Shown: piece by piece, positions 8,552 to 16,431 of the stretch | Layout: the number at the start of each line of letters is the position of its first letter | How positions within the stretch are numbered: position 1 is the stretch's first letter | Source of the DNA: Burkholderiales bacterium 39-55-53 | Lineage (GTDB): Bacteria; Pseudomonadota; Gammaproteobacteria; Burkholderiales; Burkholderiaceae_C | Direction: 5' to 3' | NCBI GenBank assembly: GCA_002282445.1 | Contig: NCJK01000002.1 | Location: 62,001-126,000 of the forward strand | Length of the DNA: 64,000 nt | Notes under the pieces: model-generated | Databases searched by the model: none | Seen by the model: the letters and a program-made list of their open reading frames with translations, nothing else | What the model was told of the DNA's origin: nothing | Position numbers and translations under genes: made by a program

Positions 8552-9271
8552 ATGGACGATCCTATTCTTAACATCGAAGAACGCGAGGCGATCAACGCAG
8601 GACGTTGGTTCTCATCTCTTTCACCTTCACTCAGGCACGACATTCTTCGATGCGCTTACGTCAAACGATGCAAAGACGGCGACTTGATCGCAGCCCGTGG
8701 CGACTCGGCCGACGAGTGGATGGCGTGCGCCAAGGGTGCAGTGCGCGTGAGTTCGACGTCGTTGTCGGGGAAGCAGATCACCTTCACCTATGTGGAGCCT
8801 GGAATTTGGTTTGGCGACGTAGCAATCTTGGACGGGGACCGTCGCACACACGATGTGTACGCGCATGGCGACACCTCTATCTTGTGCGTGGCCAAAGCGG
8901 ACTTTCAAAAGATTCTCAGCCAGCACGTGGAGTTTTACGACGCCATGCTGCGCTTGCAAGCGCGTCGCATTCGCCAGCTGTTCGGTTTGGTGGAAGACCT
9001 CAACACCCTACCCCTTCGCTCACGCTTGGCCAAACAACTGTTGCACTTGGCACGCAGCTACGGTGTGCCGTGTCTGACCAATGGTCAAGAGATTCGAATT
9101 GGCTTGCATCTGGCGCAAGAGGAATTGGCTCAACTCTTGGGCGCATCACGCCAACGCGTGAACCAAGAACTCAAAGCCATGGAGCGCGAGGAAGCCATTC
9201 GCATCGAGCCAGGTGGCTTGGTGATTCGCAACCGCGACGCTTTGCTACACATCAGCGAAGCCGACCACTGA
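8552..9271 (+). CDS. Crp/Fnr family transcriptional regulator
   Basis: A 239-residue regulator with an N-terminal cyclic-nucleotide-binding-like beta-roll (about 20-130; contains G-D-V-A-I-L-D-G-D-R-R-T), a dimerisation helix (about 135-165) and a C-terminal winged HTH (about 190-230; L-A-Q-E-E-L-A-Q-L-L-G-A-S-R-Q-R-V-N-Q-E). The cysteine pattern of the oxygen-sensing Fnr iron-sulfur cluster is absent, so it is more likely to sense a small ligand. It lies between the enoyl-CoA gene and the kinase/acyl-CoA dehydrogenase pair. It is the obvious candidate regulator of this cluster, but that is inference. Confidence 0.9.
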   Translation: MDDPILNIEEREAINAGRWFSSLSPSLRHDILRCAYVKRCKDGDLIAARGDSADEWMACAKGAVRVSSTSLSGKQITFTYVEPGIWFGDVAILDGDRRTHDVYAHGDTSILCVAKADFQKILSQHVEFYDAMLRLQARRIRQLFGLVEDLNTLPLRSRLAKQLLHLARSYGVPCLTNGQEIRIGLHLAQEELAQLLGASRQRVNQELKAMEREEAIRIEPGGLVIRNRDALLHISEADH

Positions 9272-9284
9272 CAGGAGCCCACAC

Positions 9285-10367
9285 ATGAGCCGGGACGACA
9301 CACACACCTCCCAGCCCATGTCAGCGGCGCACGGCATTGACACGGTAGCCCTCGCGGCTTGGCTGAGCGCACACCTACCGGACTTTGATGGCCCACTCTC
9401 GCTAGAGAAGTTCAAGGGCGGTCAATCTAACCCCACCTACCAACTCATCACACCGAAACGCAGCTACGTGCTGCGCACCAAGCCTGGCCCAGTAGCCAAG
9501 CTTCTTCCCTCGGCCCACGCGATTGAACGTGAGTTCAAAGTCATGCACGGCCTTTACGGCACAGAAGTCCCCGTCCCACAAATGCATGTGCTCTGCGAAG
9601 ACGAGTCCATCATTGGCCGCGCGTTCTATGTCATGGAATTTGTGCAAGGTCGCGTGCTGTGGGACCAAACATTGCCGAGCATGAGCAACGCCGAACGAGG
9701 CGCAATTTACGACGAAATGAACCGCGTCATCACTGCTTTGCACACCGTGAAGTTTGCTGAACGTGGGCTTGAAAGTTACGGCCGACCCGGCAATTACTTT
9801 GAGCGTCAGATTGGACGTTGGAGCAAGCAATACGTAGCCTCTGTCACTCAGCCCATCGACGAGATGGACAAGCTCATGGCATGGCTGCCGGCCAACATGC
9901 CTGCCAGCGCCAAGGACGAAAGCAAAGTGAGCATCGTGCACGGCGACTACCGCCTCGACAACCTGATGTTTCACCCCACCGAGCCACGCGTGTTGGCGGT
10001 GCTCGATTGGGAACTGTCCACCCTCGGCCACCCCCTAGCTGACTTCAGCTACCAGTGCATGGGCTGGCACATCCCACCCGGTACGTTCAGAGGCATTGGC
10101 GGTGTAGACATCGCCTCACTCGGCATTCCCAGCGAGAGTGAATATATCCACCGCTATTGCGACCGCACAGGTCTATCCACCCCCGCCGACCTGAAAGCTG
10201 ACTGGAACTTTTACCTCGCCTACAACATGTTCCGCATGGCGGCCATCTTGCAAGGCATTGCCAAGCGCGTGGAGGCTGGCACGGCCTCTAGCGAACAAGC
10301 CAAAGTCAATGGCGCGGGTGCGCGCCCCATGGCCGAGCTGGCGTGGAAATTTGCACAACAAGCCTAA
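9285..10367 (+). CDS. Phosphotransferase family protein (APH-type kinase, LvaA/ACAD10-kinase-like)
   Basis: A 360-residue aminoglycoside-phosphotransferase-fold kinase. Visible motifs are a nucleotide-binding loop (K-G-G-Q-S-N-P-T-Y near 45-53), the catalytic loop V-H-G-D-Y-R-L-D-N (about 209-217) and the metal-binding A-V-L-D-W-E-L (about 230). This subfamily sits next to acyl-CoA dehydrogenases in bacteria and is fused to them in animal ACAD10/11. In Pseudomonas putida the relative LvaA phosphorylates 4-hydroxyvaleryl-CoA. The adjacent acyl-CoA dehydrogenase gene supports the same two-step logic here: phosphorylate a 4-hydroxyacyl-CoA, then eliminate phosphate. The exact substrate is inferred, not shown. 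Confidence 0.85.
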   Translation: MSRDDTHTSQPMSAAHGIDTVALAAWLSAHLPDFDGPLSLEKFKGGQSNPTYQLITPKRSYVLRTKPGPVAKLLPSAHAIEREFKVMHGLYGTEVPVPQMHVLCEDESIIGRAFYVMEFVQGRVLWDQTLPSMSNAERGAIYDEMNRVITALHTVKFAERGLESYGRPGNYFERQIGRWSKQYVASVTQPIDEMDKLMAWLPANMPASAKDESKVSIVHGDYRLDNLMFHPTEPRVLAVLDWELSTLGHPLADFSYQCMGWHIPPGTFRGIGGVDIASLGIPSESEYIHRYCDRTGLSTPADLKADWNFYLAYNMFRMAAILQGIAKRVEAGTASSEQAKVNGAGARPMAELAWKFAQQA

Positions 10368-10393
10368 AAGAAAAACGAGACAAGGAAACAAAA

Positions 10394-11656
10394 ATGAACT
10401 TCGATTACAGCGACAAAGTCAAAGACCTGCAGGCTCGCTTGCTGGCCTTCATGGACGAGCACATTTACCCCAATGAGCAGCGCTTCATTCAAGAGATTGC
10501 CGCCAACCGAGCCAAGGGCAATGCTTGGGTGCCTACCCAGTTGGTTGAAGAACTCAAGCCCAAAGCTCGTGCTGCGGGCTTGTGGAATTTATTCATTCCC
10601 CATAGCCCACGCGTGCCCAATGGTTTGAGCAATTTGGAATACGCCCCTTTATGCGAAATCATGGGTCGCGTGCCATTCGCGGCAGAGGTGTTCAACTCCT
10701 CTGCGCCTGATACCGGCAACATGGAAACCCTTGAGCGCTATGCAAGCGAGGAGCTGAAAGTTCAATGGCTGGAACCTTTGCTGCGCGGTGAAATTCGCTC
10801 TGCCTTTTTGATGACCGAGCCTGCCGTGGCGTCATCAGACGCCACCAACATCCAATGCAGCATAGCTCGTGATGGCAATGAGTACGTCATCAACGGCACG
10901 AAGTGGTGGAGCTCTGGCGCGGGCGATCCACGTTGTGCCGTCTACATCGTGATGGGCAAGACAGACACCGAAGCCCCCAAGCACTCCCAACAAAGCATGG
11001 TGGTTGTGCCCGCCAACACACCCGGCGTGAAAGTGGTCAGACCCCTGAGCGTGTTTGGCTATGACGACGCGCCGCACGGGCACATGGAAGTCACCCTCAC
11101 CAACGTGCGCGTGCCAGTTGAAAACCTATTGCTGGGCGAAGGACGTGGGTTTGAAATTGCCCAAGGTCGCTTAGGCCCAGGGCGCATTCACCATTGCATG
11201 CGCACCATCGGTTCGGCCGAACGTGCCCTAGAGCTGATGTGCAAACGACTCAACAGCCGCGTGGCATTTGGCAAGCCCTTGTCGGCACAGGGCGTATGGC
11301 ATGAACGCATTGCAGATGCACGCATCATGATTGAGCAAGCGCGCTTGCTCACCCTCAAAGCGGCCTACATGATGGACACCGTGGGCAACAAAGACGCCCG
11401 TGCAGAAATTGCCATGATCAAGGTCATTGCCCCCAACATGGCCAGCCAAGTGATTGACTGGGCCATGCAAGCCCATGGCGCAGCAGGCGTGTCAGATGAC
11501 TTCCCATTGGCTTATGCCTACGCCACGCAACGTTGGCTGAGGCTTGCAGATGGCCCAGATGAAGTGCACCGCCAATCCATTGCTAAACTTGAGCTTGCAA
11601 GGCATATTGCCACCGCTCCTCAAGACATTGACATGCCCATCACACGTGGCAGCTAA
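10394..11656 (+). CDS. Acyl-CoA dehydrogenase family protein (ACAD10/11 or LvaC-like)
   Basis: A 420-residue FAD-dependent acyl-CoA dehydrogenase-fold protein. Motifs are [12 protein letters not shown] (about 137-148) and W-W-S-S-G-A for FAD/substrate binding, and a C-terminal [10 protein letters not shown]. Aspartate (about D386) stands where medium-chain dehydrogenases have the catalytic Glu; this is typical of the ACAD10/11 branch, which handles 4-phosphoacyl-CoA rather than plain acyl-CoA. The frame is open from 10343, but ATG 10394 has an AAGGA ribosome binding site and the family N-terminus [13 protein letters not shown]. It is cotranscribed with the kinase (26-base gap). Confidence 0.9.
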   Translation: MNFDYSDKVKDLQARLLAFMDEHIYPNEQRFIQEIAANRAKGNAWVPTQLVEELKPKARAAGLWNLFIPHSPRVPNGLSNLEYAPLCEIMGRVPFAAEVFNSSAPDTGNMETLERYASEELKVQWLEPLLRGEIRSAFLMTEPAVASSDATNIQCSIARDGNEYVINGTKWWSSGAGDPRCAVYIVMGKTDTEAPKHSQQSMVVVPANTPGVKVVRPLSVFGYDDAPHGHMEVTLTNVRVPVENLLLGEGRGFEIAQGRLGPGRIHHCMRTIGSAERALELMCKRLNSRVAFGKPLSAQGVWHERIADARIMIEQARLLTLKAAYMMDTVGNKDARAEIAMIKVIAPNMASQVIDWAMQAHGAAGVSDDFPLAYAYATQRWLRLADGPDEVHRQSIAKLELARHIATAPQDIDMPITRGS

Positions 11657-11665
11657 GGAATACAC

Positions 11666-12370
11666 ATGATCGACGTTTACTCATGGCCCACACCCAATGG
11701 ACACAAAGTGCACATCATGCTCGAAGAGTGTGGTTTGCGATTAGGCAAAGACTGGTTGGCACACCCAGTAGACATCAGTCAAGGTGACCAGTTCAAGCCC
11801 GAGTTTTTGAAAATCAGTCCCAACAACAAAATTCCCGCAATGGTTGACCCACACGGGCCAGACGGTAAGCCAATCAGCCTGTTTGAGTCTGGCGCGATTC
11901 TGTTGTACCTTGCTGCTAAAACTGGCAAGTTTTTACCCAAGAGCGACCGCGCTAAATATGAAGTACTGCAATGGCTGATGTTTCAAATGGGTGGCGTGGG
12001 TCCTATGCTGGGCCAAGCGCATCACTTTCGCACCTATGCGCCAGAAAAGATTGACTACGCCTACAACCGTTACACCAACGAAGCTAAACGCTTATATGGC
12101 GTGATGGACAAGCGATTACAAGAAAGCAAATTTATCGCGGGCAACAGCTACAGCATTGCAGACATTGCCATCTTTCCTTGGACACGCAGCTGGGACAAAC
12201 AAGGCATTGATTGGGCGGACTTCCCCCACCTCAAAGCTTGGTTTGATTTGATTTCAGCGCGTCCTGCAGTTCAACGCGGTGTGCAGGTATTGGCTGATTT
12301 ACGCAAGCCTTTAACCGATGACAAGGCGAAAGATGTTTTGTTTGGTTCGGGGCAGTATCAGAAACGTTAA
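11666..12370 (+). CDS. YfcG/YghU-like disulfide-bond oxidoreductase (Nu-class GST)
   Basis: A 234-residue GST-fold protein with the Nu-class signature: M-I-D-V-Y-S-W-P-T-P-N-G-H-K-V at the N-terminus (the T-P-N-G-H-K loop binds glutathione disulfide), then I-S-P-N-N-K-I-P-A and L-F-E-S-G-A-I-L-L-Y-L. E. coli YfcG, which reduces disulfides with glutathione, shows the same motifs at the same places. The gene starts nine bases behind the acyl-CoA dehydrogenase stop, so it is likely in that operon. Its TAA overlaps the opposite-strand stop of the next gene in the palindrome TTAA. Confidence 0.9.
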   Translation: MIDVYSWPTPNGHKVHIMLEECGLRLGKDWLAHPVDISQGDQFKPEFLKISPNNKIPAMVDPHGPDGKPISLFESGAILLYLAAKTGKFLPKSDRAKYEVLQWLMFQMGGVGPMLGQAHHFRTYAPEKIDYAYNRYTNEAKRLYGVMDKRLQESKFIAGNSYSIADIAIFPWTRSWDKQGIDWADFPHLKAWFDLISARPAVQRGVQVLADLRKPLTDDKAKDVLFGSGQYQKR

Positions 12371-13587
12371 GGTGGCGTTGTACTAAAAGAACAACGCTGC
12401 TCTGACGAGACACAAGCACCGTCAAAAGCAACAAAATCACCCAGAGTGTTGCGTTTGATTTGCGAAACAAAACCGCCAGTAGGGTTGTAGCCATTGCTTG
12501 GCAAAGCAAGCTCATCACCGTTGAGATTCACTAAATTGATTGTGGTTGCAGATTGGTTATTCGTCGGCAACTCGTAACGCAGCACACTCATGACTGCTGC
12601 GGATGATGCATTCTCTACAGGTTCATTTTTTGCCAAAACGTAGAGATATGCATTTGTCTCAACTAGGTCGTACAACTGAGCTGTCGAACCACTCAGCATT
12701 TTGTTTTCAAAGACATTGGATACGCCTGTCAAGTGATTCACATAGTAGCGACCGTTATCGTTTTTAAGGTAGACCATGGTGGTGTTTGACACTGCACCAC
12801 TGCCTCCGATCACAAGATCCGGCTTGGCGTTTGAACGCGGCAACAAAAACACCTTGCGATGCAAGGTCGGAAACACTTGGCCTGCACCCGTCGTCGGTAT
12901 ACGTGACAGATCCTTTGTCAAACTGCCAGCACCAGTCTTCGTTCCATCGTTCATCAACACAATGGCTTGACCGTTATCGGTAACTACCAAGTCAATATCG
13001 CCATCCCCGTCGATGTCGCCGGCTGCTGCACCCCATGACTGCTGCAAAGTAAAACTAGTCTCTTGCCGGAGATATGTGGACGAATTAGCTTGACTGACAA
13101 AAAGAACCTGTTTGAATGCCCCTACACCCCCGCACACAACATAGACATCAGGCTTACCATCAGCGTTGAAGTCAGCTGTGATCGACTGCACAACAGTCTG
13201 ACAAACTCCTCGATCATTCAGCAAGGTAGTGGTTGCATCTTCCCAAACACCGCCGGCAGATTTTTTGAGGAAATAAGCCTTGGCCGATGCTCCAGATTGA
13301 CTAACTGCGACAAAGGCTGAAAAAGTACCGTCTTGAAAAAAATCACCAAACGTCAGTGACTCAGCGATGGAGCTGCCAACTGGTGAAGTTGTTGTGATAC
13401 TTGGAATTTGTGGAACGTCGAGTGCGATGCCGTTCTTGTTGGCATATGAAGAAGTAGCAACTGACAACGGCATAGGGACAGAGGGGTTGGTCGCCTCATT
13501 AGAGGAGCTGGAACTACCACCCCCACCCCCGCAACCTAACTGCATGAGCGAAAAAAGAAAAACAACAAATATTTGTAAAAATTTCAT
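12367..13587 (-). CDS. Exported FG-GAP/VCBS-repeat lipoprotein of unknown function
   Basis: A 406-residue protein with a hydrophobic signal segment (about 3-17) followed by Cys19 and poly-Gly/poly-Ser (C-G-G-G-G-G-S-S-S-S-S), the usual look of a betaproteobacterial lipoprotein, although the residues before Cys (M-Q-L-G) are not the classical L-x-x. Calcium-binding FG-GAP/VCBS-type loops are visible at about 138-147 (ADFNADGKPD) and 190-199 (GDIDGDGDID). These repeats build beta-propeller surface proteins. Base composition looks richer in A+T than the neighbours. No partner gene identifies its role; a surface-adhesin or binding role is only inferred. Confidence 0.75.
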   Translation of the reverse strand: MKFLQIFVVFLFSLMQLGCGGGGGSSSSSNEATNPSVPMPLSVATSSYANKNGIALDVPQIPSITTTSPVGSSIAESLTFGDFFQDGTFSAFVAVSQSGASAKAYFLKKSAGGVWEDATTTLLNDRGVCQTVVQSITADFNADGKPDVYVVCGGVGAFKQVLFVSQANSSTYLRQETSFTLQQSWGAAAGDIDGDGDIDLVVTDNGQAIVLMNDGTKTGAGSLTKDLSRIPTTGAGQVFPTLHRKVFLLPRSNAKPDLVIGGSGAVSNTTMVYLKNDNGRYYVNHLTGVSNVFENKMLSGSTAQLYDLVETNAYLYVLAKNEPVENASSAAVMSVLRYELPTNNQSATTINLVNLNGDELALPSNGYNPTGGFVSQIKRNTLGDFVAFDGACVSSEQRCSFSTTPP

Positions 13588-13691
13588 CTTATGGTTTGAA
13601 TCGACCCAAGACCACTTTACTTGATATATTGAAATAAACGGCTGACAAACTGATAAAGTTGCAACTGTCGCAAACGATAAAAAAAGACGTG

Positions 13692-14252
13692 ATGATTAAG
13701 AAGTTTTTCCTGTTGACCTGCCTGCTCCTGTCTGTGTGGACGGGCGTGCTCGCACAAGATAAACCCTCTGCTTCACGCGCTATTTTGGCCCGCCCCCCGC
13801 AATCTGGCTCTGAGCCCATGCTGCTGCTGGGCCCTAAAAATCGTCCTTACACGGAGATCATGGTTCACACCACCAAACTTGACTACTTTGACTGCAAAGG
13901 CATTGTCGCCCCTTGGTTCCGTGAGTTACTGGTCGCAGAAATGAACTACTTTGCCGAATTGGTGGAGTTACCCTTCGTCAAAGGTGATGCTTGCGTGGTG
14001 AGCATCGGTACCGACAAGAGCCTGACCCCTGGGCGCATCAACATTCACCTTTATGTGAATGAACAACGCCTTACAGCCTGCGTTCGCAACGAGCAATGCC
14101 CCGTGTTTCGCAGCGTCAGCCTGATCCCTAAAGACAAAGTGCTGTATCGCTCTTACTTCTTGTCCGACATGTCTCGCAAACTGATTTCTCAGCAATGCGT
14201 GACGGACAAGGGCAAGCTACATACTGACACCACCTGCTACACAGTGCCTTAA
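13692..14252 (+). CDS. Exported six-cysteine protein of unknown function (paralogue A)
   Basis: A 186-residue protein that I do not recognise. A clear signal peptide (about 1-21, MIKKFFLLTCLLLSVWTGVLA) precedes AQDKP. Six cysteines at 68, 101, 130, 136, 169 and 182 follow in the mature part, probably forming disulfides in the periplasm or outside. The frame is open from 13659, but the ATG at 13692 gives a proper signal peptide. The next gene encodes a paralogue with all six cysteines at matching spacing and shared motifs (Y-F-x-C, L-x-A-E-M-N-x-F-A, P-K-D-K, L-Y-R-S-Y). No catalytic motif is visible. Confidence 0.72.
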   Translation: MIKKFFLLTCLLLSVWTGVLAQDKPSASRAILARPPQSGSEPMLLLGPKNRPYTEIMVHTTKLDYFDCKGIVAPWFRELLVAEMNYFAELVELPFVKGDACVVSIGTDKSLTPGRINIHLYVNEQRLTACVRNEQCPVFRSVSLIPKDKVLYRSYFLSDMSRKLISQQCVTDKGKLHTDTTCYTVP

Positions 14253-14308
14253 GGGTTTTTTGCACTGATTGCTAAAGCCTACCCTTGAAAAGTCGATCTT
14301 CTAGGGAT

Positions 14309-15235
14309 ATGCGTTTTCCTTCATCTACCTTCATCACGGCTGTACTCGTTCTGACAAGCCTCTTCGGCTTGCCAGCTTGGGCGAATGATCCGCCCAAAAA
14401 ACCTGCGCCCATTGAGGAGCCCCCTAAGCCCTCGTTCGATTACGTCGAAGAAGAAGGCGTCAAAGGACGCGGTGGATACATCTATAAACGTGTCGCCAAG
14501 CCAAAGTTTGAAGAGCCTGAGCCTGTTCCAAAGGCACCGTTCCCAGAACCGCCAGAGCCACCTGAGCCGCCCAAAAAGGACGACCACGGGAAAAAGGACG
14601 ATGGCCATGGAGAACCAAAGAAAGAAGAGAAAAAAGACGATGGTCACGGCGCGCCTCCTAAAAAAGAGGACAAGAAAAAAGATGATGGGCATGGTGGTGG
14701 GCACGGCAAAGATGCCCCAAAGCCCACTCCACCTGCCTTCAGCGCTGTGTACGACCCAGCAATCATTAAGCTCGATGCCAATAACCGACCTCTGACGCCC
14801 GTGATATTCACGAACGTGTATGCCGATTACTTTGTGTGCCATAAAACCATCAAGGTGAAGTTTCGTGACCAAGTTTTGGCAGAAATGAACACCTTTGCCG
14901 ACCGGATGGGCTTACCACGCGCCAAAGATATGCCGTGCATGATCAAAGTGGCCAAGCCCAACACGAAGTTTCCAGGCGCGATTTACATTGAGTTCTATGT
15001 CGATGAAAAGGCTGAGAAAGCCTGCATCAAGAAAGCCGAATGCGGCTCAACCCGCTTGTTGATGCTTTTTCCTAAAGACAAGACCGGCATCAAAAGCAAA
15101 GAGCTCTATCGGTCATATGTGCTGACGGACGAAAAGAAGTTTCGCCGAGCGAACTACTGCGTGAGCCCCGATGGGCAATTCTTGGGGGAAAAGCACTGTT
15201 ACGTGGTACTTCACCCGGATTGGCTGTTCAATTAA
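14309..15235 (+). CDS. Exported six-cysteine protein with Pro-rich and KKDDGHG-rich linker (paralogue B)
   Basis: A 308-residue protein that I do not recognise. It has a signal peptide (about 1-26), then a Pro/Glu-rich segment (28-88), a low-complexity region of KKDDGHG-like units (about 89-137) rich in Lys, Asp, His and Gly, and a C-terminal domain (about 145-308) homologous to paralogue A. Cysteines lie at 177, 210, 239, 245, 284 and 297. The His/Asp-rich linker could bind metal ions or polyanions; this is a guess from composition. A TTG at 14285 could extend the frame, but ATG 14309 starts the signal peptide. It follows paralogue A by 56 bases. Confidence 0.72.
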   Translation: MRFPSSTFITAVLVLTSLFGLPAWANDPPKKPAPIEEPPKPSFDYVEEEGVKGRGGYIYKRVAKPKFEEPEPVPKAPFPEPPEPPEPPKKDDHGKKDDGHGEPKKEEKKDDGHGAPPKKEDKKKDDGHGGGHGKDAPKPTPPAFSAVYDPAIIKLDANNRPLTPVIFTNVYADYFVCHKTIKVKFRDQVLAEMNTFADRMGLPRAKDMPCMIKVAKPNTKFPGAIYIEFYVDEKAEKACIKKAECGSTRLLMLFPKDKTGIKSKELYRSYVLTDEKKFRRANYCVSPDGQFLGEKHCYVVLHPDWLFN

Positions 15236-15249
15236 CAGCTAAGAGAAAG

Positions 15250-15326
15250 TGGCCTGTCCGACAGGAATCGAACCTGTGACCCACAACTTAGAAGGTTGTT
15301 GCTCTATCCAACTGAGCTACGGACAG
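15250..15326 (-). tRNA. tRNA-Arg (anticodon TCT)
   Basis: The minus strand folds into a full cloverleaf: acceptor CTGTCCG/CGGACAG, D arm with AGTTGGATA, anticodon stem ACAAC/GTTGT around CTTCTAA (anticodon TCT, reads AGA), T arm ACAGG-TTCGATT-CCTGT, discriminator G and an encoded CCA at 15250-15252. Length is 77 bases including CCA. It lies at the edge of the segment with three exported orphan genes. Confidence 0.97.
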
Positions 15327-15331
15327 AAATG

Positions 15332-15362
15332 AAAAAAGGCCTCGCAAAACGAGGCCTTTTTT
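15332..15362. terminator. Intrinsic terminator between the two tRNA genes
   Basis: A perfect thirteen-base inverted repeat, AAAAAAGGCCTCG (15332-15344) and CGAGGCCTTTTTT (15350-15362), with loop CAAAA. It is symmetrical, so it can terminate on either strand; on the minus strand it would end the tRNA-Pro transcript before tRNA-Arg. Confidence 0.9.
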
Positions 15363-15369
15363 ACTTTGA

Positions 15370-15446
<77 letters not shown>

Positions 15447-15475
15447 AAGCAACTATTGTAACCCATAATGTGGTG

Positions 15476-16387
15476 ATGATTTCCCCAGCAGCTGCACAAA
15501 GTACCGCGCTCAAAGGCGTACGCGTTCTCACCCTCGCTTTGAACCTGCCTGGACCGGCTGCAGTCATGCGTTTACAGAAGATGGGCGCCAAGTGCACCAA
15601 ACTCGAACCCTTGGCTCCTAGCGGGATGGTTACGTCAGACCCAATGGGCATCTACAAACCTGCCGCCTACGAGGTGATGCACAAAGGTTTAAAGGTCTTA
15701 CAAGCTGACTTGAAGTCTGAACGCGGCCAAGCAGCCCTGCACAAGCAATTGGCGCAAACAGATGTGCTTATCACGTCCTTCCGCCCTTCTGCCTTGGTCA
15801 AGCTCGGTTTGGCTTGGAAAGAATTGCACAAACGTTATCCCGCTTTATGCGTCGTGAGCATCGTAGGAGCACCCGGCGAGCGAGCCGAAGAGGCTGGACA
15901 TGACCTGACTTACCAAGCGGACAGCGGCTTGGTGAACGGCTTAGTAATGCCTCCCAGCTTGTATGCGGACATGGGTGGCTCATTGTTTGCCACCGAAGCA
16001 GTTTTGCAAGCTTTGCTGTTGCGTCAACGTCCGGGTCGGACGTTTTGCAAAGGCGTGTTCTATGAAGTGGCTTTGAGCGATGCCTCAGCCTACCTTGCCC
16101 TACCCCGCACATGGGGCCTGACAGTGCCTAGTGGCGACGTGGGCGGCGCTCATGCAGGCTACAAGGTCTACCCCTGCAAAAACGGCCGCGTGGCTGTGGC
16201 GGCTCTAGAGCCTCACTTTGCGGCACGCTTATGCGAAGCCGCGGGCTTGAGCAAAGAAGCAGCCAAGCAGATGCACAAGCGCAGCACACACGAAGGCATC
16301 GCCACATTCTTAGCCTCACAAACGCGCGCACAGCTCGACAAGCTGGCCAGCAGCAAAGACATTCCTTTGCACACGCTGCAGCGTTAA
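15476..16387 (+). CDS. Short CaiB/BaiF-type CoA-transferase/racemase family protein
   Basis: Family III CoA-transferases and alpha-methylacyl-CoA racemases move or epimerise CoA esters. The protein has the N-terminal G-V-R-V-L-T-L and P-G-P motifs (14-27), K-L-E-P (42-45), and G-H-D with the expected catalytic Asp143, followed by M-G-G-S-L-F-A. At 303 residues it is clearly shorter than the usual 360-400. The open frame runs upstream to 15296 through both tRNA genes, but that part is antisense tRNA sequence; ATG 15476 is the plausible start. A detoxification or fatty-acid role is inferred only. Confidence 0.82.
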   Translation: MISPAAAQSTALKGVRVLTLALNLPGPAAVMRLQKMGAKCTKLEPLAPSGMVTSDPMGIYKPAAYEVMHKGLKVLQADLKSERGQAALHKQLAQTDVLITSFRPSALVKLGLAWKELHKRYPALCVVSIVGAPGERAEEAGHDLTYQADSGLVNGLVMPPSLYADMGGSLFATEAVLQALLLRQRPGRTFCKGVFYEVALSDASAYLALPRTWGLTVPSGDVGGAHAGYKVYPCKNGRVAVAALEPHFAARLCEAAGLSKEAAKQMHKRSTHEGIATFLASQTRAQLDKLASSKDIPLHTLQR

Positions 16388-16431
16388 TTCAGACTGTTCA
16401 CGCCTTCACCGTTGGCGTAAAAAGATGAGGC

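Noticed and set aside
16388-16431. Hairpin ACGCC/GGCGT between the CoA-transferase and the hydrolase gene as a terminator
   Set aside because: The stem is only five bases and is not followed by a T tract on either strand.
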